Assembly (NCBI GenBank): GCA_017482345.1
Contig: JAFUNB010000023.1
Coordinates: 1-53,114, forward strand
Source of the DNA: Oscillibacter sp.
GTDB lineage: Bacteria > Bacillota > Clostridia > Oscillospirales > Oscillospiraceae
Direction of reading: 5' to 3'
DNA length: 53,114 nucleotides
The position numbers and the translations under genes are program-made. Each line of letters opens with the position of its first letter. Within the stretch, counting starts at the first letter, position 1. Below the pieces are notes generated by a model. The model was not told where the DNA came from, did not search any database, and was given only the letters and a program-made list of their open reading frames with translations. Shown piece by piece: positions 39,883 to 47,642 of this stretch.

Positions 39883-41421
39883 ATGGAACTGGAATTAAAA
39901 AAGCATCAGTTTGATACATACGAACAGGGCGCGGATCTCACACTGGCCCACGAGGAGACGGCGGAGACCATTGTGCCGGACTACTGCCCGGACATCGCCC
40001 GCATCATCGCCACGGAGGGGAGCGTCTGTATCCACAGCCGTGATCTGCGGGAGGGGAGAGGCACCGTAAGCGGAACGGTACGGGTGACGGTGCTGTATGT
40101 GCCGGAAGGGGAGAGCGGCATCCGCACCCTGGGCTTCTCCATGCCCTTCACGGCGGAGAGTGAGGGACGCTTGCTGTCAGACTGCGCCTGCTTCACCGTT
40201 TTCACGGAGACGGAATCGCTGGACACCCGGATGCTGAACCCCCGCAAGGTCTTTACTCACTGCAGGCTGGCGCTGCACCTGACAGGCTATCGCCGTGTCC
40301 GGCTTTCCGTCTGCTCCGATGCGGAGGCCGCGCCGGAGCTGCGGGTCGAAAAGCGGCAGGAGCAGCAGACGGCCGTTCTGCTGACCCAGATCGCCGAAAA
40401 GGACTTTACCTTCACCGAGGACATGAGCCTGCCCTCCAACCGTCCCGGCGCGGCGGAGATCCTCAGCAGCCACATCACCGGCACTGTGACCGAGTGTAAG
40501 GTCGTGGGCAGCAAGCTGATCTTCAAGGGGATGTTCGCCGTCAGCATCCTGTACCGGACGCAGGAGCAGACCTGCGGCTTCCAGTGCCGGGAGCTGCCGT
40601 TCTCCCAGATCATGGAGACGGACGGCGTTTCCGAGGGCGCATCCGCCCGGGTGCAGCTGCAGCTGACCGGCTCCGACATCCAGATCGACGGAGGCGATCC
40701 GGAGGGACGGGATCTGGCTGTGACGCTGTACGTTCACGCCACGGCGCTGCTGCGCCAGCAGCAGGAGCTGACCCTGCTCCACGACCTGTATTCCACTCAG
40801 CATGACCTGACCTATGACGCGGAGCCCATGACGTTTACCGCCTTCCACGATGTTCAAAGCCGCCGTCAGGCCGTGCGGGAGGTGCTGGAGATTGGGGTGG
40901 AGGCGGACTCCATTCTCTCCGTACAGGCGCTCTGCGGGCCGGTTTCCGCGTCCGCCGAAGGCGGCGGGACGGTGCTGCGCTCTTTCGTCACCGTCCGCGC
41001 CCTGTATCTGGACGAGGGCGGGACGCCGCTGCTGGCGGAGCGGACGGTGGAGGTATCCTGTCCGGCGGAGGTTTCCCCGGAACGGCGGGTCAGCGCCCGG
41101 GCCGTCTGCGCCGGTGAGATCCAGTCCGCCCTGACCGACCGTGGCATCGAGGTGCGTTTCGGCGTGGACTTCCAGATGGAGGAGAGCTGTCAGAGCAAAA
41201 AGCTCTGCATCAGCGCCGTCCGCATGGACACGGAGACTACCAAGGACAGCACCGGCGCGCCGTCTCTGGTGCTGCGGCAGTTCGGCAGAGAGGGGAGCCT
41301 CTGGGATCTGGCAAAACGGTACAACACCACCATCAGCGCCATTTTGAGCGCCAATCAACTGGAGCATGAGTCCGATGTGCCGGCTGAAAAGCTGCTCCTG
41401 ATCCCGCGAAAACGGGCATAA
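39883..41421 (+). CDS. sipL: SipL-like spore coat morphogenetic protein (SPOCS/DUF3794 + LysM)
   Basis: Probable functional counterpart of Bacillus SpoVID: SipL binds SpoIVA to make the coat encase the forespore. The 512-residue protein carries two or three SPOCS (DUF3794) units; visible starts include QGADLTLAHEETAETIVPDYCPDIARIIATEGSV and ITGTVTECKVVGSKLIFKGMFAVSILYRTQEQ. A C-terminal LysM domain (REGSLWDLAKRYNTTISAILSANQLEHESDVPAEKLLLIPRKR) follows; in C. difficile that domain binds SpoIVA. The closest alternative is a generic LysM/SPOCS coat protein, but linkage to spoVM and spoIVA and a sigma-E promoter support SipL. Confidence 0.87.
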   Translation: MELELKKHQFDTYEQGADLTLAHEETAETIVPDYCPDIARIIATEGSVCIHSRDLREGRGTVSGTVRVTVLYVPEGESGIRTLGFSMPFTAESEGRLLSDCACFTVFTETESLDTRMLNPRKVFTHCRLALHLTGYRRVRLSVCSDAEAAPELRVEKRQEQQTAVLLTQIAEKDFTFTEDMSLPSNRPGAAEILSSHITGTVTECKVVGSKLIFKGMFAVSILYRTQEQTCGFQCRELPFSQIMETDGVSEGASARVQLQLTGSDIQIDGGDPEGRDLAVTLYVHATALLRQQQELTLLHDLYSTQHDLTYDAEPMTFTAFHDVQSRRQAVREVLEIGVEADSILSVQALCGPVSASAEGGGTVLRSFVTVRALYLDEGGTPLLAERTVEVSCPAEVSPERRVSARAVCAGEIQSALTDRGIEVRFGVDFQMEESCQSKKLCISAVRMDTETTKDSTGAPSLVLRQFGREGSLWDLAKRYNTTISAILSANQLEHESDVPAEKLLLIPRKRA

Positions 41422-41426
41422 CACGC

Positions 41427-41465
41427 AAAAAAACATCCCCCGACGAACTTTCCGTCGGGGGATGT
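41427..41465. terminator. Terminator between sipL and the ABC transporter operon
   Basis: A 13-bp stem (ACATCCCCCGACG / CGTCGGGGGATGT). On the minus strand it is followed by seven T and ends the ABC operon. On the plus strand the T-run is weaker (ATCCTTTTG). Confidence 0.88.
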
Positions 41466-41475
41466 ATCCTTTTGT

Positions 41476-42243
41476 TTACTTTTCGGCGTAGCGGGCCAGG
41501 AACTGGCGGGTGCGTTCCTCCTTCGGATGGTCGATGACCTCTCTGGGGTCGCCCTGCTCCACGATGAAGCCGTCGTCCATGAAGATAACCTGATCCGCCA
41601 CGTCCCGGGCGAAAGCCATCTCATGGGTGACGATGATCATGGTGGTGCGCTGATCCGCCAGATTACGGATGACCTTCAGTACCTCGCCGGTCAGCTCCGG
41701 GTCCAGGGCGGAGGTGGGCTCATCGAAGCAGAGGATATCGGGGTGGAGGGCCAGTGCGCGGGCGATGGCCACGCGCTGCTGCTGTCCGCCGGAGAGTTGG
41801 TGGGGGTAATGGTTGGCACGGTCCGCCAACCCCATCTGGTCCAGCAGCTCCCGTCCGGCCTTGAGAATGGATTCATGGCTCTCGCCGCCGTGTTCCTTTG
41901 CCATCAGCTCCCGGGCCAGCGTCACGTTCTGCAGGGCCGTGTACTGGGGGAACAGGTTGAAGTTCTGGAACACGAGGCCGAAGTGCAGCCGCTTTTTCCG
42001 GATCTCCCGCTCGCTCTGAGTGGTGGGATCCGCCGCGTCGAAAATGACCTTGCCGCCGACGGAAATGGTGCCGTGGTCTGGTCTTTCCAGGAAATTCAGG
42101 CACCGCAGCAGGGTGGTCTTGCCGCTGCCGGAGGAGCCGATGATGGACAGAGCCTGTCCCTGCTCCAGGGAGAAGCTGATGTCCTTGAGCACCTGGGTGG
42201 CGCCGAAATGCTTTTCAATGTGGTTGACTTCCAGAATCGCCAT
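41476..42243 (-). CDS. Amino-acid ABC transporter, ATP-binding protein
   Basis: Cytoplasmic ATPase of a polar-amino-acid importer (GlnQ/HisP group), 255 residues. Motifs are Walker [22 protein letters not shown]-loop [17 protein letters not shown], signature [23 protein letters not shown], Walker [15 protein letters not shown] and the His switch [11 protein letters not shown]. It begins with the GlnQ-like start [24 protein letters not shown]. The ATG at 42243 follows AAGGAGGTG by 6 bases; a GTG nine bases earlier overlaps that site and was rejected. It is the last gene of a three-gene operon on the minus strand. Confidence 0.93.
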   Translation of the reverse strand: MAILEVNHIEKHFGATQVLKDISFSLEQGQALSIIGSSGSGKTTLLRCLNFLERPDHGTISVGGKVIFDAADPTTQSEREIRKKRLHFGLVFQNFNLFPQYTALQNVTLARELMAKEHGGESHESILKAGRELLDQMGLADRANHYPHQLSGGQQQRVAIARALALHPDILCFDEPTSALDPELTGEVLKVIRNLADQRTTMIIVTHEMAFARDVADQVIFMDDGFIVEQGDPREVIDHPKEERTRQFLARYAEK

Positions 42244-42256
42244 ATCCGGCACCTCC

Positions 42257-42895
42257 TTATCTGAAATAGTCCAGCTTCTTCTCCAGCCGGCCGAACAGAA
42301 TGGTCAGCAGGCCGTTAAAGACAAGATAAAACACACCCGTGTAGAACAGGGGCCAGATCAAACCCTTTTTGATGAAGGATTCGCCCATCCAGATGATCTC
42401 GTACACGGCGATGACGCGCACCAGCGCCGTATCCTTTACCAGTGTGATGAATTCGTTGCCCATGGGGGGCACGATGCGTTTGATGACCTGCAGCAGGGTG
42501 ACCTTGAAGAAGATCTGACTGCGGGTCATGCCCAGCACCTCGCCTGCCTCATACTGGCCCCGGGGAATGGACTGGATGCCGCCGCGGTAGATCTCAGAAA
42601 AATAGCAGGCGTAGTTGATGACAAACGTCAGCAGGGCGGCGGTGAAGCGGGGCAGCAGCGGCAGGCCGAACATGAGGCCGGGGCCGTAATAGACGATCAA
42701 AATCTGCAGCAGCAGGGGAGAGCCACGGACGATCCAGACCACCGTCTGCGTCAGCCATCGCAAGGGTGTGAAGCGGCTCATGGAGCCGAAGCTGATGATG
42801 AGACCCAACGGCAGGGCGAAGATCAGCGTCAGCACGAAGAGCTTCATGGTGCCGCCGAAGCCCTCCAGCAAAGTCAATGTAACATCCCAGAACAT
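42257..42895 (-). CDS. Amino-acid ABC transporter, permease
   Basis: Inner-membrane permease of the same importer, 212 residues. About four to five hydrophobic helices are visible. The N-terminal MFWDVTLTLLEGFGGTMKLFVLTLIFALPLGLII and RGSPLLLQILIVYYG are typical of HisM/GlnP. The EAA loop that docks the ATPase is RGGIQSIPRGQYEAGEVLGMTRSQIFFKVTLLQVIKRIVPPMGNEF. An upstream Met at 42940 lies inside a repeat-containing spacer, and the ATG at 42895 has an AGAGGAAAG site, so it is preferred. The single permease probably works as a homodimer. Confidence 0.9.
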   Translation of the reverse strand: MFWDVTLTLLEGFGGTMKLFVLTLIFALPLGLIISFGSMSRFTPLRWLTQTVVWIVRGSPLLLQILIVYYGPGLMFGLPLLPRFTAALLTFVINYACYFSEIYRGGIQSIPRGQYEAGEVLGMTRSQIFFKVTLLQVIKRIVPPMGNEFITLVKDTALVRVIAVYEIIWMGESFIKKGLIWPLFYTGVFYLVFNGLLTILFGRLEKKLDYFR

Positions 42896-42925
42896 AACGT
42901 CTTTCCTCTCTCTGACCATGGCAGA

Positions 42926-42952
42926 GCAGAGGACCGCCAAACGGCCCTCTGC
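42926..42952 (-). other. Intercistronic hairpin between binding-protein and permease genes
   Basis: GCAGAGG-G-CCG / CGG-T-CCTCTGC (one G-T) forms an 11-bp stem around TTTGG, with no T-run after it. Such hairpins often stabilise the upstream binding-protein mRNA and cap expression of the permease and ATPase. Confidence 0.55.
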
Positions 42953-42972
42953 CCGCAGTTTCTGTTTTGAAT

Positions 42973-43770
42973 TTACTTGGCGATGATGGACTCCTGCACG
43001 CCGTAGGTGGTGGCAACTTCCATCACGGTGCCGTCCTTATAGGCATCCTTCCAGAATGCGTTGAAGGAATCCACCAGATCAGAGCCAACGCGGAAGCCCA
43101 CGCCGTACTCCTCGCTGTTGAGCTGGACGGTGTAGGTCAGCTCGGGATAGCTGGTGCCTTCGCCGATCATGGCGCCGGCCATCAGCAGGTCGATGACGCA
43201 GGCGTCGGAAGCGCCGGCGGCAACTTCCATCAGGGCGTTGGCCTGGGTCTGCAGGGCGGTGTACTCAAGGCCCAGAGCATCCAGCTGCTCGGCGCCGGCA
43301 GAACCGTTCTCAACGGCGAAGCTCAGCTCGCTCAAGCTCTCTGCGGTCTGATACTGGTCTGCGACGGCGGAGTTGACCACGACTACCTGGCCGTTGTTGC
43401 AGTAGGCCTCAGAGGTGCCCATCAGCTTCATGACTTCCTCGGTGAGGGTCATGCCGTTCCAGACCGCGTCAATGGCCTTGGTCTCCAGCTCCATGGCCTT
43501 GTTGTCCCAGTTGATCTCAATGAACTCCACGTCCACACCCAGATACTCGGCAAACAGCTTGGCCATGTCAGCGTCAAAGCCGATCCACTCGTCGCTGCCC
43601 TCTTCCTTGTAATCCATGGGAGCGAAATCCGTGATACCAACAACGATCTTGCCGTTGGCCTTCACATAGGCGGTGTCGCTGTCAGCGGCGGGTTCTTCTT
43701 TCTTGGCGCCGCAGGCGGCCAGAGACAGGATCATCATACCGGCCAGCAGCAATGCAAACAACTTCTTCAT
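42973..43770 (-). CDS. Amino-acid ABC transporter, substrate-binding lipoprotein
   Basis: Extracytoplasmic binding protein, 265 residues, first gene of the ABC operon. The signal is MKKLFALLLAGMMILSLAAC with lipid-attachment Cys20, followed by an acidic/Glu-Ala linker. The periplasmic-binding-protein type 2 fold (SBP_bac_3) begins IVVGITDFAPMDYKEEGSDEWIGFDADMAKLFAEYLGVDVEFIEINWDNK and includes KAIDAVWNGMTLTEEV. The acid-rich cleft suits polar amino acids; the ligand cannot be read. Codon use is optimised, consistent with abundant expression. Confidence 0.92.
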   Translation of the reverse strand: MKKLFALLLAGMMILSLAACGAKKEEPAADSDTAYVKANGKIVVGITDFAPMDYKEEGSDEWIGFDADMAKLFAEYLGVDVEFIEINWDNKAMELETKAIDAVWNGMTLTEEVMKLMGTSEAYCNNGQVVVVNSAVADQYQTAESLSELSFAVENGSAGAEQLDALGLEYTALQTQANALMEVAAGASDACVIDLLMAGAMIGEGTSYPELTYTVQLNSEEYGVGFRVGSDLVDSFNAFWKDAYKDGTVMEVATTYGVQESIIAK

Positions 43771-43802
43771 AACAGTTCCTCCAATACTTGAACGGAAATT
43801 CC

Positions 43803-43818
43803 ATTCGTTAATTCGTTA
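43803..43818 (-). repeat. Tandem 8-bp repeat just downstream of the ABC-operon promoter
   Basis: TAACGAAT occurs twice in tandem on the minus strand, within the first ~20 transcribed bases. The -10 box (43826-43821) lies 2 bases upstream. A regulator-binding site is possible but not shown. Confidence 0.5.
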
Positions 43819-43820
43819 CC

Positions 43821-43849
43821 AGTTTACCATGCTAAATTTTCCCTGTAAA
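43821..43849 (-). promoter_or_regulatory. Sigma-A-type promoter of the amino-acid ABC operon
   Basis: On the minus strand TTTACA (43849-43844) and TAAACT (43826-43821) are separated by 17 bases. Confidence 0.6.
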
Positions 43850-43922
43850 CACTGAAAGCGACGAAAGACTTCCGAAATATTCCAAACGGTTTTGTGCATC
43901 TCAACCAAAGACAACTTTGAGC

Positions 43923-43951
43923 GCATACTTTTTCAGTGGTGGACATAGATT
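43923..43951 (+). promoter_or_regulatory. Putative sigma-E promoter of spoIVA
   Basis: GCATACT (43923-43929), a 14-base spacer, then CATAGATT (43944-43951). The -35 fits six of seven positions of KMATATT, and the -10 fits CATACANT with one change. The -10 ends 37 bases before the start. spoIVA is sigma-E dependent in other spore formers (established). Confidence 0.6.
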
Positions 43952-43988
43952 GGAGTATCATTATGGAGCGGAAAAAGGATGGGATGCT

Positions 43989-45464
43989 ATGAATACCAGT
44001 ATCTATCAAAATATTGCCACCCGCACCGCCGGAGACATCTACATCGGTGTGGTTGGCCCTGTGCGGACGGGAAAGTCCACGTTTATCAAGCGTTTTCTGG
44101 AGACACAGGTGATCCCCAATATCGAAAACGTCTACCGCCGGGAGCGGGCCCGGGATGAGCTGCCCCAGAGCGGCTCCGGCCGCACCATCATGACGGCGGA
44201 GCCAAAGTTTGTGCCGGAGGAGGCCGCCCAGATCTCCCTGGCGGACGGCGGCATGTTCTCCGTGCGGCTGGTGGACTGCGTGGGGTACATGGTGCGCAGC
44301 GCCATCGGCCAGTTTGAGGAGGACGCGCCCCGCATGGTGACCACCCCATGGTTCGACCACGAGATCCCCATGACGGAGGCAGCGGAGATTGGCACCCGCA
44401 AGGTCATCGCCGAGCACTCCACCATTGGCATCGTCATCACCACCGACGGCAGCGTGGCGGATATTCCCCGGGAGGATTATCTGGAGGCGGAGGAGCGGGT
44501 CATCCGGGAGCTGCAGGAGCTGGGGAAGCCCTTCATTGTGCTGCTGAACTCCCAGGATCCCAAAAGCGAGCGGGCCGCCGCCATCAGCCGGGACATCGCC
44601 TCCCGCTACGGAGTCAACTGCGTGGCGGTCAACTGTCTGGAGCTGAGCGAGGAGGCCGTTACGGACATTTTAAAGGCCGTCCTGTATGAGTTCCCCATGC
44701 AGGAGCTGGATCTCTATCTGCCGCCCTGGGTGGACGCCCTGCCGGACGAACACCCCATCAAGGCGGGACTGTACGAGGCCATCCGCCATGAGACGGGCGC
44801 CTTGCGCCACATCCGGCAGGTGGAGCAGGTCATCGCCGCCTTGGGGGGGAGCGAGCACATCAGCGAGGCCGGCGTCACGTCCATTGATCTTGGCACCGGT
44901 GTGGCGGCCGCCCGGCTGCGGCTGCCCCGGGCGCTGTTCTACAAGACCCTCTCGGAGCAGTCCGGCTTCCAGATCGGGGATGACGGTGACCTCATGAGCC
45001 TGCTGACCCATCTGGCGGGGGTGAAAAACGAGTACGACAAGGTGTCCCGGGCATTGACTGACGTGCGGGAGACCGGCTACGGCATCGTGGTGCCGGGCAT
45101 CGACGAGCTGAAGCTGGAGGAGCCGGAGATCATGAAGCAGGGAGGACGGTACGGCGTGCGGCTGAAGGCCAGCGCCCCCAGCATCCACATGATCCGGGCA
45201 GACATCGAAACCGCCGTTTCGCCCATCGTGGGCAACGAAAAGCAGTCCGAGGACATGGTGAACTACCTGCTGCAGGAGTTTGAGGGGGACACCAGCAAGA
45301 TCTGGCAGTCCAACATCTTTGGCCGCAGCTTCCACGAGCTGGTGAATGAAGATTTGCAGACGAAGCTGAAGCGGATGCCGGAGGACGCCCGGAAAAAGCT
45401 GCAGGAGACCCTGACCCGCATCATCAACGAGGGCAGCGGCGGTCTCATCTGCATCATTCTGTAA
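43989..45464 (+). CDS. spoIVA: Stage IV sporulation protein A (coat ATPase)
   Basis: Cytoskeletal ATPase that polymerises on the forespore surface to form the coat basement. The 491-residue protein (492 in Bacillus) starts MNTSIYQNIATRTAGDIYIGVVGPVRTGKSTFIKRFLE. Its GPVRTGKST (residues 23-31) is the P-loop, followed by the switch-like SGRTIMTAEPKFVPEEAAQI and VRLVDCVGYMV (Walker B). The C-terminal region (MVNYLLQEFEGDTSKIWQSNIFGRSFHELVNEDLQTKL ... GLICIIL) is the SpoIVA tail that binds SpoVM. The ATG at 43989 follows AAAGGATGGG. spoVM and sipL, which encode its two partners, lie within 4.3 kb. Confidence 0.97.
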   Translation: MNTSIYQNIATRTAGDIYIGVVGPVRTGKSTFIKRFLETQVIPNIENVYRRERARDELPQSGSGRTIMTAEPKFVPEEAAQISLADGGMFSVRLVDCVGYMVRSAIGQFEEDAPRMVTTPWFDHEIPMTEAAEIGTRKVIAEHSTIGIVITTDGSVADIPREDYLEAEERVIRELQELGKPFIVLLNSQDPKSERAAAISRDIASRYGVNCVAVNCLELSEEAVTDILKAVLYEFPMQELDLYLPPWVDALPDEHPIKAGLYEAIRHETGALRHIRQVEQVIAALGGSEHISEAGVTSIDLGTGVAAARLRLPRALFYKTLSEQSGFQIGDDGDLMSLLTHLAGVKNEYDKVSRALTDVRETGYGIVVPGIDELKLEEPEIMKQGGRYGVRLKASAPSIHMIRADIETAVSPIVGNEKQSEDMVNYLLQEFEGDTSKIWQSNIFGRSFHELVNEDLQTKLKRMPEDARKKLQETLTRIINEGSGGLICIIL

Positions 45465-45473
45465 AAAGGAAAC

Positions 45474-45497
45474 GCCAGACGCTGAGCGTCTGGCTTT
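45474..45497. terminator. Terminator between spoIVA and ogt
   Basis: GCCAGACGC-TGA-GCGTCTGGC hairpin with a modest T-rich tail on both strands, between convergent genes. Confidence 0.7.
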
Positions 45498-45503
45498 CTG
45501 TCG

Positions 45504-46034
45504 TTACAGGGCAGTTCCCTTTGTGGGCACGAACATGCCGGTCATATCCGTCTCCTCCAGCTCCAGCAGCTGCTTTTTGATGTGGACGCCGCCGGCATAG
45601 CCGGTGAGGCTGCCGCTGCTGCCCACCACACGGTGACAGGGGATGATAATGGAGATGGGGTTGTGGCCCACGGCGCCGCCCACCGCCTGTGCCGCGGCGG
45701 CAATGCCGTTTGCCCTCAGGGTCTTGGCGATGTCGCCGTAGGTGACGGTTTTACCGTAGGGGATGGCCAGCAGCTGCTTCCAGACCTCCTGACGGAACTG
45801 GCTGCCCTTGGGGGCCAGCGGCGGCAGGGCAGGGAGGGGCTGCTTTGCGAAATAGGCCTCCAGCCAGGCCTTCGCCTGCCGGAATACCGGCAGGTCGGGC
45901 TGCTCGGTCAGTTCTTCGTCAATGGTGGCGGCAAAGTATTTCTGGCCCTCGATCCACAGGCCCACAATGTTCTCGCCATCAGAGGCAAGGTGCAGCAGGC
46001 CCACAGGGGAAGGCATCTTCATCAAGTACATCAT
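45504..46034 (-). CDS. ogt: Methylated-DNA-protein-cysteine S-methyltransferase
   Basis: Suicide repair protein that takes methyl from O6-methylguanine in DNA onto a cysteine. The 176-residue protein has the C-terminal helix-turn-helix and active site: GSQFRQEVWKQLLAIPYGKTVTYGDIAKTL and GHNPISIIIPCHRVVGSSGSLTGYAGG, where IPCHRV holds Cys133. It is on the minus strand, overlaps the glycosylase gene by 4 bases and is transcribed after it. The two form a DNA-alkylation repair operon. Confidence 0.95.
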   Translation of the reverse strand: MMYLMKMPSPVGLLHLASDGENIVGLWIEGQKYFAATIDEELTEQPDLPVFRQAKAWLEAYFAKQPLPALPPLAPKGSQFRQEVWKQLLAIPYGKTVTYGDIAKTLRANGIAAAAQAVGGAVGHNPISIIIPCHRVVGSSGSLTGYAGGVHIKKQLLELEETDMTGMFVPTKGTAL

Positions 46035-46687
46035 TTCTTATTTGCTCCTTTCTTTTTGGGGGCAGCCGGGTCCGTCAGCTCCGGCAGGGCGCCGCCGGCG
46101 ATGGCCCAGAGATACAGGCTGGCCGTGGTGCCGTAGGGGGAGTAGCGTTTGCAGTAGCGGGTGAAGGAGGCCTTGTCGATCTCCTTTTTGCGGTACAGCA
46201 TCCGCATGCCCCGCAGGATGGCCAGATCGCCGTAGCTGACCACGTCCGGCCGCTGCATACAGAAGATCATCAGCATCTCCGCCGTCCACGGACCGATGCC
46301 CCGCAGCGAGGAAAGGGTTGTTTTCACGGTCTCGTCGTCCATGTCATTCAGCGCGTCTACATCGAATTCCCCGTCCCGCACCTTGCGGGCGAAGTCCAGA
46401 ATATAATCCGCCTTCCGAAACGTCATGCCCAGGGCCTGCAACTCCTCCTGCGTTTTGGCGCATACGTTTTCCGCCGTCACCTCGCCCACGGCCTCCCGGA
46501 ACCGGTTCCACACCGTCCGCTGGGCGGCGGTGGAGATCTGCTGGCCGATGATGTGGTGGATGACGGAGGCAAAGAGGCCGCTCTCTGTCTCGCGGCTCAC
46601 ATGGCCGATGCGGTCAATGGCGGCGGAAAGCTTCGCGTCACGTTTTCGCAGGTGAGCCAGCTCCGTTTCGCCGTAGATAAATTCCAT
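46031..46687 (-). CDS. alkA: DNA-3-methyladenine glycosylase II (AlkA-like HhH-GPD)
   Basis: Excises alkylated bases (3-methyladenine and relatives) from DNA to start base excision repair. The 218-residue HhH-GPD protein has the helix-hairpin-helix LSSLRGIGPWTAEMLMIFCMQRPDVVSYGDLAI; the Asp in YGDLAI is the catalytic residue. HIIGQQISTAAQRTVWNRF is the family's second helix region. It lacks the N-terminal TATA-like domain of E. coli AlkA, as in other short Gram-positive forms. It lies upstream of ogt with a 4-base overlap and has its own promoter. Confidence 0.9.
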   Translation of the reverse strand: MEFIYGETELAHLRKRDAKLSAAIDRIGHVSRETESGLFASVIHHIIGQQISTAAQRTVWNRFREAVGEVTAENVCAKTQEELQALGMTFRKADYILDFARKVRDGEFDVDALNDMDDETVKTTLSSLRGIGPWTAEMLMIFCMQRPDVVSYGDLAILRGMRMLYRKKEIDKASFTRYCKRYSPYGTTASLYLWAIAGGALPELTDPAAPKKKGANKK

Positions 46688-46720
46688 GGGGCGGTTTCCT
46701 TTCCGGTTATATTTTTATAT

Positions 46721-46749
46721 ATTATAGCAGAACAAATGTACGATTTCAA
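46721..46749 (-). promoter_or_regulatory. Sigma-A-type promoter of alkA-ogt
   Basis: On the minus strand TTGAAA (46749-46744) and a perfect TATAAT (46726-46721) are separated by 17 bases, in an AT-rich stretch. No Ada-box-like repeat is apparent. Confidence 0.78.
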
Positions 46750-46783
46750 TAGATAGGCATAAAACTTCACCGGTTTCCGCCCC

Positions 46784-46812
46784 TTGCAAGGCCATCAAAG
46801 ACATGGTACCAT
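46784..46812 (+). promoter_or_regulatory. Sigma-A-type promoter of coaX
   Basis: TTGCAA and TACCAT are separated by 17 bases, 41 bases upstream of the GTG start; the -10 is weak. Confidence 0.5.
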
Positions 46813-46853
46813 AGAATTAAGAAATTATGAGATTACGAAAGGGGAGAGACCCT

Positions 46854-47624
46854 GTGCTTCTGGCAATTGACGTAGGCAACTCCAATACCTCCATCGGCCT
46901 CTTCGACGACAACAAGAATCTGCAGTTTCTGGCTTCTCTGGATACGGACAGCCGCAAGACCGCAGATCAGATCAGCGTGGATCTGATGAATCTGTTCACT
47001 TTGTACGGCTTCCACTACAAGGACGTTACAGGCGCCATTCTGTGCAGCGTGGTGCCGCCGCTGAACTTCATGATGCAGAAGGCGCTGACCCGTCTGCTGG
47101 GCAAGCCGCCCATGGTGGTTGGCCCCGGCGTCAAGACCGGATTGAACATCCGTCTGACCAACCAGACTCAGGTGGGCGCGGACATCGTGGCGGACGCCGT
47201 TTCCGCCCTGGAAAAATTCCCGGCTCCCATCATCACCATCGACATGGGCACCGCCACCACCATCGGCGTCATCTCCGAGGGACGCAATTACGAGGGCGGA
47301 TTGCTGCTGCCGGGCGTCAACGTGTCTCTGGAGGCCCTGAGCCGCCGCGCGGCCCAGCTGCCGGACATCTCTTTGCAGCACCCCAAGTCCCTCATCGGCA
47401 AGAACACCGAGGACTGCATGCGCTCCGGCATCGTGTACGGCACCGCCGGCATGCTGGACGGCGTTATCGACCGCATCCGGCAGGAATTCCCCGGCAAGGA
47501 GGTCACCGTAGTGGCCACCGGCGGCAACGCCCCCGTCATCGTCCGCTACTGCCGCAACAAGATCATCTACGACAAATATCTGCTGATGGAGGGCCTTTGG
47601 ACCATCTATCAGAAGAACAAATAA
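46854..47624 (+). CDS. coaX: Type III pantothenate kinase
   Basis: First enzyme of coenzyme A synthesis: phosphorylates pantothenate with ATP, insensitive to CoA feedback. The 256-residue protein reads MLLAIDVGNSNTSIGLFDDNKN (ASKHA phosphate motif), then GADIVADAVSALEKFPAPIITIDMGTATTIGVISEGRNYEGGLLLPGVNVSLEAL with the catalytic Asp. A monovalent-cation-dependent, homodimeric enzyme is expected. The GTG at 46854 is chosen because AAAGGGGAG ends 7 bases before it. The upstream ATG (46827) would add nine residues before the family start and has no ribosome site. Confidence 0.93.
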   Translation: MLLAIDVGNSNTSIGLFDDNKNLQFLASLDTDSRKTADQISVDLMNLFTLYGFHYKDVTGAILCSVVPPLNFMMQKALTRLLGKPPMVVGPGVKTGLNIRLTNQTQVGADIVADAVSALEKFPAPIITIDMGTATTIGVISEGRNYEGGLLLPGVNVSLEALSRRAAQLPDISLQHPKSLIGKNTEDCMRSGIVYGTAGMLDGVIDRIRQEFPGKEVTVVATGGNAPVIVRYCRNKIIYDKYLLMEGLWTIYQKNK

Positions 47625-47642
47625 CCAAGGAGAATCGACCCC

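Noticed and set aside
46827-46853. ATG at 46827 as the coaX start
   Set aside because: No ribosome site precedes it, and the conserved N-terminus begins at GTG 46854 with AAAGGGGAG at the right distance.
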